Assembly: GCA_937941745.1 (NCBI GenBank)
Contig: CALDGV010000503.1
Span: 1 to 7,535 of the forward strand
Direction of reading: 5' to 3'
Length of the DNA stretch: 7,535 nucleotides
From: an uncultured Prosthecobacter sp.
GTDB taxonomy: Bacteria; Verrucomicrobiota; Verrucomicrobiia; Verrucomicrobiales; Verrucomicrobiaceae
Positions 1 through 6,052 of this stretch are shown one piece after another. The number at the start of each line of letters is the position of its first letter. Position 1 is the stretch's first letter. The position numbers and the translations under genes were made by a program. The notes under the pieces are model-generated. The model was not told the origin of the DNA and searched no databases. It was given only the letters and a program-made list of their open reading frames with translations.

Positions 1-436
1 CAACCGTTGAACAAGTTCCATGGATGGCGAAGAGCCCCAACCAACTGGAACTAACCAATGATGCATAGCGCGCCTTGAAGGAGCGATCAGAACAAGTGTG
101 CGTGGTTGTGGGTTGAATGTGGTTGGCCATTCGATGCAGGAAACCTTCTGGTAAACACTTTGGCATCCGCTTTGCCAAGAAAAAAGCGCTCTGAGTTCAA
201 TTTTTATCGATATCGAAGAAGGCGCACGAAATCGTTGGGAATGAACCTGTCACAATGAAGTATAAGGCTCCAACCTTGATGCATTCAAGCTTGCATTAAT
301 CATCCGCTCAAAAGCATGCCCAACTATTCATCGATAACCAGTCAGTTCTCGCGGAATTTACCACAAAACACCCTCTTGGGTTAACCTTGAATTAGCCAAA
401 TATTTTGAATTTATGCAAATTAATACTAAAAATATT
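1..436. other. Region without a convincing gene, left edge
   Basis: No complete gene could be supported here. Two edge-touching frames are open. On the minus strand, bases 249 to 1 run 83 codons without a stop, but the first ATG is only at 66-64 and no family is recognisable. On the plus strand, a short frame from base 3 ends at a TAG at 66-68 and could be the C-terminus of a gene starting outside the window. They overlap, so at most one is real. The right end (about 370-436) is clearly richer in A and T than the rest of the window. No tRNA, insertion-sequence end or strong terminator hairpin was seen. Confidence 0.4.
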
Positions 437-1852
437 TTATGATGCCCCAGAGCATCTAAATATAACTGGTATTGTTTTAAATAAAATTTTTATATCCATC
501 CAAAGAGACCAGTTATCTATGTAGCTCAGGTCCATGTTCACCCATTCATCGAAATCTTTAATATTATTTCGCCCGGATATCTGCCACAAACAAGTCAGTC
601 CAGGCTTCATGCTGAGCCGACGGCGTTGGGCATGCTTTTCAATCTTTTCGACCTCGTAAACTGGCAATGGTCGAGGCCCCACTAGACTCATTTCTCCACG
701 GATGACATTTAGAAGTTGCGGAAGCTCATCAATACTCGTTTTTCTCAACCATTTACCAAAAGAGAAAACCCTTGGATCATCTTTGATCTTAAACGTAGGG
801 CCACTCATTTCGTTCATAGACTCCAAGCAAGCACGCTGTTCTTCAGCATTTTCATGCATGGTTCTGAACTTCCACATCCGAAATGGCTTACCATAATGAC
901 CTGAGCGTATTTGCCGAAAGAATACCGGCCCTTTAGATGAACATTTGATTCCGAATGCCACCAAAACCCACAATGGCAGAGTCAAAAGCAGCAGGGCAAC
1001 AGCACCCAAAAAGTCCATCCAACTCTTGAAAGTCAGAGCCCACGAAATGGGAGGGGTGCTGTGGAAAACAAGCATAAGCCTGCCCCCCAAGACATCAAAA
1101 GTAGGACGAGCGATCGCCGTCTGGAAGAAGTCTGCAGCTATCCATGCCTCCACCCCTTCTGTCTCACAAGCCTGCACGGCTTCTTCGATGATGCCAAAAT
1201 GGACGTGCCGGGCAGCAAAAATCACTCTGGAGGCAGAAACTTGATGCATGGCGGCCACCAAATCGCTGACTGGCTGCTGTGTGATGTCGATTCGGGCAGC
1301 TACCTCAATGCTCGCACATTGTTCTGCGGTCATCTGCTTCTCAAAATTTTCTGAATCCTGAGCCGAACCTGCCACAATCACCCGCTCCCTGCCCTTGCCT
1401 GATGCCAAACGGCGGCGAAGTCGCTCTTTCTGCCATTTTTCCCGAAGAATCAGAGCAGTAACAGACAGAGCCAGGGCCAGGATGACCACGGAGCGGCTGG
1501 GCACATTCCATTTCAGAAACACCACCATGGCGCCAATGACGGTGCCCATGATGAAAATAGCTTCTGCGAGCTGCCTGAGGCTTCGCGCCGTTGTCTTGTA
1601 GTAAAGATTGGCATAAAAGCCCCTCATTTCCAGCACCTCGGGCATGAAGGGCACGATCACCGCCATAACCCAGAAAAGCTCCTCAATAGGAGGAATCTCC
1701 ACCAACCCGGGCCAGAACTGGGGAGCCAGAGAGGATCTCAGAAAATGAGCAAACCAGAGACTGAAGCCGAGCAATGAGCTGTCCAGCAGACGGGTAAGCT
1801 GCAAATTGATTTCCTGGCGGCGGCCAAGCATACTGTGGTTTACGTCAGCCAT
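437..1852 (-). CDS. Exopolysaccharide polyprenyl glycosylphosphotransferase (WcaJ/bacterial sugar transferase family)
   Basis: This membrane enzyme should transfer a hexose-1-phosphate from a nucleotide sugar to a polyprenyl phosphate, the first step in building an exopolysaccharide or O-antigen repeat unit. The 471 residues fit the long WcaJ-like form. Hydrophobic segments lie near residues 24-43, 59-76, 97-113 and 119-136. A soluble Rossmann-like region spans about 155-262, and a further hydrophobic helix about 281-300 opens the catalytic domain. Family signatures seen are GPVFFRQ (308-314), KFRTM (328-332), SIDELPQ (373-379), LVGPRP (390-395) and PGLTCLWQISGR (417-428), so the catalytic domain looks intact. 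The Rossmann-like part lacks a classic glycine-rich dinucleotide motif, as is common in this family. The start is ATG, with Met8 as an alternative, and no Shine-Dalgarno is visible. The acceptor sugar cannot be read from sequence. No other polysaccharide gene is visible beside it. Confidence 0.93.
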   Translation of the reverse strand: MADVNHSMLGRRQEINLQLTRLLDSSLLGFSLWFAHFLRSSLAPQFWPGLVEIPPIEELFWVMAVIVPFMPEVLEMRGFYANLYYKTTARSLRQLAEAIFIMGTVIGAMVVFLKWNVPSRSVVILALALSVTALILREKWQKERLRRRLASGKGRERVIVAGSAQDSENFEKQMTAEQCASIEVAARIDITQQPVSDLVAAMHQVSASRVIFAARHVHFGIIEEAVQACETEGVEAWIAADFFQTAIARPTFDVLGGRLMLVFHSTPPISWALTFKSWMDFLGAVALLLLTLPLWVLVAFGIKCSSKGPVFFRQIRSGHYGKPFRMWKFRTMHENAEEQRACLESMNEMSGPTFKIKDDPRVFSFGKWLRKTSIDELPQLLNVIRGEMSLVGPRPLPVYEVEKIEKHAQRRRLSMKPGLTCLWQISGRNNIKDFDEWVNMDLSYIDNWSLWMDIKILFKTIPVIFRCSGAS

Positions 1853-1895
1853 CCCAACTGATTCATCTTTCTTAAATCTACAACATTCCTAGCGA

Positions 1896-2612
1896 ATGGC
1901 ACAACTTGTTTCTACCCAGAGCCCCCTTCAAGCCACACGCCCACTGACCGTGGGAGTGATTCCCGATGCCGCCACCCTGACAGCATGGGCAGGCATGGGA
2001 CTGAACGACCGCGAAGCCACCTGCGACGTGATCGAACTCCGGCTCGACACCCTCCAAATTCCTGCTGACGAGATTCGTGCAGCCTTGCTCAAAGCCGAGA
2101 ATCGCATGCCCGTCCTGCTGACGGCTCGGCACCCTGCCGAAGGTGGTCAGGGAAACCTAACTGCAGAACAGCGCATGGCCCTGATCGAGCCACTTTTGGA
2201 CATGGCCGCTCTTGTGGACGTGGAGCTTCGGAGTGCCGTGGAAATGAAACCACTCATTCAGCAGGCGCATGCCTGCGGCGTGAAGGTGATGGGATCCTTC
2301 CACGATTTCCAAGCCACACCAGGAGATGACGTGCTGCGTGGGGCCATCAATTTTGCACAACCTGCCGGCCTCGATGCGGTCAAGATCGCTACGTTTTTAA
2401 ACTCCCAGAATGATCTCATCCGCCTGCTCCAATTGACTGGAGATCAGCAGCGCCTCCGGCTTTCCTGCATGGGAATGGGACCGTGGGGAAGAGTCTCCCG
2501 CTTGGTGCTTGCAAAGGCGGGCAGTTTGCTGAACTACGGCTTCATTGGCGAATCGAACGCCCCCGGCCAGTGGCCCGCCGCCCGGCTCAAGGAGATCCTC
2601 GCTGAACTTTAA
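1896..2612 (+). CDS. aroD: 3-dehydroquinate dehydratase, type I
   Basis: This cytoplasmic enzyme dehydrates 3-dehydroquinate to 3-dehydroshikimate through a Schiff base, the third step of the shikimate pathway to aromatic amino acids. The 238 residues match the usual type I length. Landmarks are ELRLD (47-51), the TAR...GG substrate loop (76-84), SFHDF with the general-base histidine at 136, TP at 141-142, the Schiff-base lysine K163 in AVKIAT, and MGxxGRVSR (194-202). All expected catalytic residues are present. The roughly 15 N-terminal residues before TVGVI are longer than strictly needed, so a later start is possible, but no better in-frame ATG precedes the first strand. The gene is divergent from the sugar transferase across 43 nt and lies 18 nt upstream of the carboxypeptidase gene, which suggests cotranscription. 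Confidence 0.95.
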   Translation: MAQLVSTQSPLQATRPLTVGVIPDAATLTAWAGMGLNDREATCDVIELRLDTLQIPADEIRAALLKAENRMPVLLTARHPAEGGQGNLTAEQRMALIEPLLDMAALVDVELRSAVEMKPLIQQAHACGVKVMGSFHDFQATPGDDVLRGAINFAQPAGLDAVKIATFLNSQNDLIRLLQLTGDQQRLRLSCMGMGPWGRVSRLVLAKAGSLLNYGFIGESNAPGQWPAARLKEILAEL

Positions 2613-2630
2613 CTCTGCATCTCCGCCGCC

Positions 2631-3668
2631 GTGACCGCCTCAAAAACAGCCCTGCTCGCCCTGGCCGCATCACTCCTCTGCACCAGTTGCGGCGATCCGG
2701 AAAAAGAAGCCCGGCTCAAATGGCGTGAGGAAGAGGTCAACGCCAAAGAGGCGGATGTCATCCGCCGGGAAGCCGAAATCACGAGGCAGAAACAAATCAT
2801 AGAAGGGCAGCGGCTGGACTTGGTCTCCCGAGAGCAGACCGTCGAACTCCTCAAAAAGCAGCTGGGAGATGAACTGGAAAAGACCAAACGCATCCGCAAG
2901 GAAATCGAGATCAAGGAACTCCGAGGCCCTGTTCCTCAGATCACTGCTGAACGAGTCATCGTGATTGACCCAACGACGGATGAAGTGATCTGGGAGAAGA
3001 ATGCCGACAAGCGCGGCGCCATCGCCAGCACGACCAAGCTGCTCACGGCTCTGCTGATCGTTGAGGCGGGAGAACTGGATAAAGTGATCACCATCGAAGA
3101 AAGTGACACCCAATGCGCTCCGGTGCGCCTTGGCATCAAAAAAGGAGAGCAATACACGCGCCGTCAGCTGCTCACCGCCGTGCTCGTGAAAAGCTCGAAC
3201 GACATTGCCCAGGCGCTGGCACGAGACAATGCGGGCAGCGTGGAGGCTTTTGTGCAAAAGATGAATGCCAAGTGCGCTGAACTGGGCCTGCAGAACAGCT
3301 ATTATCGGAACCCACACGGACTTCCGGCAAGGGACGGGGACGAACCCTACAGCACCGCCAAGGACCTGGCCGTCATTGCCAAAGCCTGTGATAAAAAACC
3401 TGAAATCCGCGCCATCGTGAAACTTCAGAGCTACAAATTCAAATGGCCGAATGGACGAGTCACCGACCTTTCCAACACCAACCGGGTGCTGAAGAACGCC
3501 AGCTACTGTGATGGCATGAAAACCGGCTACACGGATGCAGCCGGCTACTGCCTGGTTGCCAGTGGTGAACGAAACGGCAAACGCCGCATCGTGGTGGTCT
3601 TGAACGACACCGAAGGCGGTGTTTGGAGAGATGCTCAGTCACTCCTCGACTGGGCACTCAAGGCCTGA
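2631..3668 (+). CDS. Lipoprotein-type D-alanyl-D-alanine carboxypeptidase (peptidase S11)
   Basis: This penicillin-binding-protein-type enzyme should remove the terminal D-Ala from peptidoglycan pentapeptides outside the cytoplasmic membrane. The three S11 active-site motifs are present: STTK (133-136, nucleophile S133), SSN (188-190) and KTG (297-299). The N-terminus is a hydrophobic signal ending in a lipobox-like LCTSC with Cys20, so lipid anchoring is likely, although Cys at -3 is not the usual residue. Residues about 24-98 are highly charged and heptad-like (Glu, Lys and Arg rich), a probable coiled coil between anchor and catalytic domain. The protein ends soon after the catalytic domain, so the C-terminal domain and amphipathic anchor helix of E. 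coli PBP5 are missing. The start is GTG, chosen because it opens directly into the signal peptide. The gene is 18 nt after aroD and convergent with the next gene. Confidence 0.9.
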   Translation: MTASKTALLALAASLLCTSCGDPEKEARLKWREEEVNAKEADVIRREAEITRQKQIIEGQRLDLVSREQTVELLKKQLGDELEKTKRIRKEIEIKELRGPVPQITAERVIVIDPTTDEVIWEKNADKRGAIASTTKLLTALLIVEAGELDKVITIEESDTQCAPVRLGIKKGEQYTRRQLLTAVLVKSSNDIAQALARDNAGSVEAFVQKMNAKCAELGLQNSYYRNPHGLPARDGDEPYSTAKDLAVIAKACDKKPEIRAIVKLQSYKFKWPNGRVTDLSNTNRVLKNASYCDGMKTGYTDAAGYCLVASGERNGKRRIVVVLNDTEGGVWRDAQSLLDWALKA

Positions 3669-3674
3669 CCCTCA

Positions 3675-4370
3675 TCAAGCCAGAAGATCATCGCGCTCGG
3701 CAAGCCACTGCGGCAACGAAAAGCGCTTCATCACAAGCTCTTCCGACCGATCGAGAACTTCTTGGGGTGCCTCTGTGATGATGCGGACCTCGTGCGCGAG
3801 ACTTTGTGCCCATTTCTGCCAGAAATCGGAAGTTACCGACACCTGCTGAATACTGCCTTGATGCAGAAAGCCTAGCTTGCCGCGCCTCTGCCCTGCTCCA
3901 GCAACCTTCACCCGACCACGAATGACATCGTGAAGGGCTGGCGCGACAAAACAAAAAGGCCCTTCCACCAAATCCTCGGGCTGCGCGAGGCGACAGCCGG
4001 AATGACCTTGAGCACACAAGGCTTCAGCCAGCGATCCGTGAATCAGTCGATAGCTCTCCACCGCGGGTGTCTCAGACCAGGGGTGCGAGCCGGGAACGAT
4101 CACAGAATAGGTAAAATCGGCACCATGGAGAACCACACCTCCACCCGTCCATCGGCGGACGACCGGCCAGTCAGGCAATCCTTCCTGAAGTTTTGCCAGG
4201 TTTTGGGCATAACCAATCGTCACCGTGGGCTGATCCCAGCCATAAACTCGAAGCACAGGAGCATCTCCATGTTCAAGCCAGGCCTGATCCAGAGCCATGT
4301 TCATCGGCCCCGGATGTGAGCCGTCCAAGTGCAGCACCAACTGATCGAAGAAAGGCACGCCAGTGTTCAC
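3675..4370 (-). CDS. Lipoate-protein ligase A family protein, probably LipM-like octanoyltransferase
   Basis: The protein belongs to the biotin/lipoate A/B ligase fold, which loads octanoyl or lipoyl groups onto 2-oxoacid dehydrogenase and GcvH lipoyl domains. Seen in the 231 residues are an N-terminal MNMALDQA segment (23-30), RRWTGGGVVLH (72-82) and K155 within a VKVAGAGQRR stretch followed by LHQGS (169-173). Cys140, in the context FCFVAP, sits about 15 residues before that lysine. From memory of the family, this matches the place of the acyl-thioester cysteine of LipM-type octanoyltransferases, which LplA ligases do not need. The ORF is too short for the LplA accessory C-terminal domain, which also favours a transferase. 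The start is GTG. A TAA lies upstream in frame, and another GTG at codon 5 is possible. The 3' end is 6 nt from the convergent carboxypeptidase stop. Confidence 0.85.
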   Translation of the reverse strand: MNTGVPFFDQLVLHLDGSHPGPMNMALDQAWLEHGDAPVLRVYGWDQPTVTIGYAQNLAKLQEGLPDWPVVRRWTGGGVVLHGADFTYSVIVPGSHPWSETPAVESYRLIHGSLAEALCAQGHSGCRLAQPEDLVEGPFCFVAPALHDVIRGRVKVAGAGQRRGKLGFLHQGSIQQVSVTSDFWQKWAQSLAHEVRIITEAPQEVLDRSEELVMKRFSLPQWLAERDDLLA

Positions 4371-4464
4371 GATCGGAGGCTTGCCATCAGGTTTTTACGA
4401 ACCACCAAACAGTGCGCCATGAAAACGACAAAGGCTTTGAGTGACACAGGAGATCAGGTGACAG

Positions 4465-4478
4465 CGGTTGATCAACCG
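4465..4478. promoter_or_regulatory. Perfect 14-nt palindrome upstream of the LipM-like gene
   Basis: CGGTTGATCAACCG is its own reverse complement. It lies in the 137-nt gap between the DUF1080 gene and the LipM-like gene, 94 nt upstream of the latter's GTG start. GTGACA occurs twice just to its left on the plus strand, at 4441-4446 and 4459-4464, the second abutting the palindrome. It could be an operator for a dimeric regulator or the stem of a small hairpin after the DUF1080 gene. No U-run follows on the minus strand, which argues against an intrinsic terminator. Confidence 0.3.
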
Positions 4479-4507
4479 GACTTAGCACGGCGAAGTCAGG
4501 CAGCCCT

Positions 4508-5188
4508 TCACAGCGTCTTCAACTTCACCGAACGCCACCTCACTGAATAGGGCCCGGAGCCCTTTTTAATGCCATGCACCTGAAAACCGATCATGCCCTC
4601 GGGGTCACCTGGCTGTTTGAAATCAGCGGTCTTCACGCCATTCACGAAGCTCTGATAGTGATCTCCTTGGACCACGATCCTGTAGTGGTTCCATTCCCCT
4701 TTCTTGAATGCAGCCTTAGCAGCATCTGACCGGACGGATTCAGTCTGGGTCAGGATGCTCCACCATGTACCGCGACGCGCTTCGTCATAAAAATCACCCG
4801 CCGTGCCGTTGATGGCGATTTCGCACTGAGGACCATACAGCCTGCCAGGAGGAAGAGGCTTGCCGTTTTTGCTGCCCTCAGGGGCTGGATCGCCTTCTTT
4901 TGCAAGGTGACTGCGCACCTGAACGCCGGAGTTCAGTTCATCATCAACCTTCACTTCAAACTGGAGTTCAAAGTCTTTGAAGGGGCCTTTCACAAGGAAC
5001 GTGTTCGGACTGCCATCTACCGTCGTCCCTACCAAAACTCCATCCTCCACTTTGTAGGTGGCCGTCCCACTGACGATTTTCGCGTCACCAAGTCCGTCTT
5101 TGAACCACTCCTGCCAGCCGTCTTGGGCATTCAGCAGAGCAACCGAACTCAGGCTCATCAGGGCAGAAAGAAAAATGCGGCTTTTCAT
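4508..5188 (-). CDS. Secreted DUF1080 protein (3-keto-disaccharide hydrolase-like)
   Basis: The 226-residue product is a DUF1080-family protein with a concanavalin-like beta-sandwich fold, a group linked to hydrolysis of glycosidic or 3-keto-glycoside substrates in the periplasm. A signal peptide is clear: a basic start (MKSR), a hydrophobic core about 5-19, and a probable cut after Ala21 just before QDGW. Family-like stretches include DGVLVG (49-54), FELQFEVKVDDELNSGVQVRSH (73-94), a YGPQCEI segment (118-124), GEWNHYRIVVQGD (164-176), FVNGVK (181-186) and the closing GMIGFQVHG...VRWRSVKLKTL. The domain seems complete and single, at the typical size for stand-alone members. The start is ATG, with no Shine-Dalgarno visible. 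Such proteins are often numerous in Planctomycetes and Verrucomicrobia. The actual substrate cannot be inferred. Confidence 0.88.
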   Translation of the reverse strand: MKSRIFLSALMSLSSVALLNAQDGWQEWFKDGLGDAKIVSGTATYKVEDGVLVGTTVDGSPNTFLVKGPFKDFELQFEVKVDDELNSGVQVRSHLAKEGDPAPEGSKNGKPLPPGRLYGPQCEIAINGTAGDFYDEARRGTWWSILTQTESVRSDAAKAAFKKGEWNHYRIVVQGDHYQSFVNGVKTADFKQPGDPEGMIGFQVHGIKKGSGPYSVRWRSVKLKTL

Positions 5189-5316
5189 AAGATTGAGAAA
5201 AACAATTCAGTAACAGAAGAAATCATTCGGGAAGTCTCCCATAACCCAAAGCAAGGGTCACCAGCAATCAAAAGCTCATTTTCATTAAGTTAAGTTAATA
5301 AAACGCGGGATTTTTG

Positions 5317-5396
5317 ACCTGTTTTTATGCCTAAATAACCGATTTCAAACTTGCGACTCTGATTTGAACCCGTTATTATGCCATTAATTCCGGGTT
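5317..5396. repeat. Imperfect direct repeat and inverted repeat in the divergent regulatory region
   Basis: Two 15-nt copies, 5317-5331 and 5368-5382, match at 13 of 15 positions around the core TTATGCC. In each copy the core is followed, after seven A/T bases, by CCG. The copies are 51 bp apart, about five helical turns. The second copy overlaps an inverted repeat, AACCCG (5367-5372) and CGGGTT (5391-5396), centred near 5381. Together they cover the -10 region and the expected start of the promoter at 5351-5379. Operator sites are a reasonable reading, possibly for the ribbon-helix-helix-like protein encoded just downstream, but this is inference. Confidence 0.4.
5351..5379 (+). promoter_or_regulatory. 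Candidate sigma-70 promoter for the small gene pair
   Basis: TTGCGA at 5351-5356 (4 of 6 to the -35 consensus) and TATTAT at 5374-5379 (5 of 6 to the -10 consensus) are 17 bp apart. Transcription would begin near 5386. This bears on the start of the next gene: the upstream ATG at 5378 would precede the transcript, leaving the ATG at 5405 with a leader of about 19 nt. Confidence 0.4.
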
Positions 5397-5404
5397 TAAT
5401 CCGA

Positions 5405-5650
5405 ATGGCACGCCCTTCCAACAGCTTCGAATCGGTCACCATGACCATCGCAGTCACACCCCAGATCAAATTGTATCTGGAGGACCTGACCGCTGATGGG
5501 ATGTATGGCTGCAGCCCATCCGAAGCTGCACGTCTTTTGCTTGGCCAAGCGATCGAGCAGAAGATCAAGGAGGGCGCCCTGACCCGGAGGAAGTTCATAG
5601 TTCAGAACGGCGAAGTTCTGCCAACAGCAGCACCCGCCCTACCCTCCTAG
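5405..5650 (+). CDS. Small ribbon-helix-helix-like protein, possible DNA-binding regulator
   Basis: The 81-residue product is not recognised as a named family, but its predicted layout resembles ribbon-helix-helix (CopG/Arc-like) proteins. It has a short strand VTMTIAVTP (11-19), a helix IKLYLEDLTADG (21-32), a turn with SPSE (37-40) that would cap a second helix to about residue 57, and a basic stretch LTRRKF (59-64). The last dozen residues are Pro and Ala rich, probably a flexible tail. The ATG at 5405 was chosen over the in-frame ATG at 5378 because the likely promoter overlaps the latter, and because MARPSNS is a plausible N-terminus. It lies 6 nt before the next small gene, probably one transcript. 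If it binds DNA, the repeats upstream are natural autoregulatory targets. No toxin-like partner can be identified with confidence. Confidence 0.6.
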   Translation: MARPSNSFESVTMTIAVTPQIKLYLEDLTADGMYGCSPSEAARLLLGQAIEQKIKEGALTRRKFIVQNGEVLPTAAPALPS

Positions 5651-5656
5651 CTCCCA

Positions 5657-5860
5657 ATGCCCACTCAACTCGAACTTCAAAGTGATACCCTTGTCTTTGC
5701 AGTCACCATGAATGGCGACCTTGAGGACAGCGACCGCAGCCTCCGTGGTTCTTGGCGTTCGGAATCCCGGCTCGAAATGCTGGCGCACGAAATCGTGCGT
5801 TACATGCCAGGTCTGGGTGATCTGCTGGTCGAAGATGGCATGAGGAAGATGGCGGCCTGA
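5657..5860 (+). CDS. Small acidic hypothetical protein
   Basis: The 67-residue product is not recognised. It begins with two probable strands, LELQSDTLVF and AVTMNGDLED (about 5-24), then a charged Ser and Arg rich stretch (DRSLRGSWRSESR, 26-38), then a probable helix (about 39-50) and a C-terminal acidic segment around GDLLVEDGMRK. There is no signal peptide, membrane segment or cysteine. Its start is 6 nt after the stop of the ribbon-helix-helix-like gene, which suggests cotranscription. No Shine-Dalgarno is visible. An overlapping minus-strand frame (5639-5938) is longer, but its translation is rich in His, Cys and Pro without family features, so the plus-strand reading is preferred. It could be a partner of the upstream protein; that is speculation from position alone. 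Confidence 0.5.
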   Translation: MPTQLELQSDTLVFAVTMNGDLEDSDRSLRGSWRSESRLEMLAHEIVRYMPGLGDLLVEDGMRKMAA

Positions 5861-5877
5861 GCCGTGTGAGCTCAGGC
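5855..5877 (+). terminator. Hairpin overlapping the stop of the small acidic gene
   Basis: GCCTGAGC (5855-5862) and GCTCAGGC (5870-5877) form a perfect 8-bp stem with a 7-nt loop, and the TGA stop lies inside the left arm. The sequence after it is not T-rich, so intrinsic termination is uncertain. It may instead stabilise the 3' end of the message. Confidence 0.35.
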
Positions 5878-5939
5878 GGATCTTGTGCGGCATAAGGCAG
5901 CATGCGTCTGCTGGAGAAAGTGCATCGTCTTGCTGCATG

Positions 5940-5973
5940 AAGCGGGCTCGCGAAGGTTCCAGAACCCGCTTTC
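5940..5973 (+). terminator. Possible weak terminator before the bactofilin genes
   Basis: AAGCGGG (5940-5946) pairs with CCCGCTT (5965-5971) across an 18-nt loop, followed by a short T-containing stretch. The stem is short and the loop large, so this is a weak candidate. Its place, between the small gene pair and the bactofilin promoter, would suit a transcript boundary. Confidence 0.3.
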
Positions 5974-6014
5974 TACCAAGCCTTTAGAGTCACGGAAAAA
6001 ATGCCAAGCGAGCG

Positions 6015-6044
6015 TTGACACTCAAGTTTCAGCCCCCGTATATT
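6015..6044 (+). promoter_or_regulatory. Near-consensus sigma-70 promoter of the bactofilin genes
   Basis: TTGACA at 6015-6020 is a perfect -35 box. TATATT at 6039-6044 matches the -10 consensus at 5 of 6 positions, with an 18-bp spacer. The expected transcription start is about 6050-6052, only zero to three bases before the ATG at 6053, so the mRNA would be leaderless or nearly so. It is the best promoter match noticed in the window. Confidence 0.6.
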
Positions 6045-6052
6045 AATTTCCC

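Noticed and set aside
2670..3317. A 215-codon minus-strand frame opposite the carboxypeptidase gene
   Set aside because: The plus strand has all three S11 motifs and a lipoprotein signal; the minus translation shows no family features and is a shadow frame.
4419..4550. A plus-strand frame starting MKTTKALSDTGDQ in the gap after the LipM-like gene and ending inside the DUF1080 gene
   Set aside because: It overlaps the conserved C-terminus of the DUF1080 protein by 43 nt, has no recognisable features, and no promoter was evident.
4549..4567. A small hairpin (AGGGC/GCCCT) followed by TTTTT on the plus strand
   Set aside because: Only a 5-bp stem, and it lies within well-supported minus-strand DUF1080 codons with no real plus-strand gene before it.
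4907..5293. A 128-codon plus-strand frame opposite the DUF1080 signal peptide
   Set aside because: The minus strand codes a clear signal peptide and conserved domain; the plus translation runs into the regulatory gap.
5378..5404. The upstream ATG as the start of the ribbon-helix-helix-like gene
   Set aside because: It overlaps the -10 box of the best promoter candidate and would lie before the expected transcription start.
5639..5938. A 99-codon minus-strand frame opposite the small acidic gene
   Set aside because: Composition is unlike a real protein (His, Cys and Pro rich), no family features, and it would run through the hairpin after the small gene pair.
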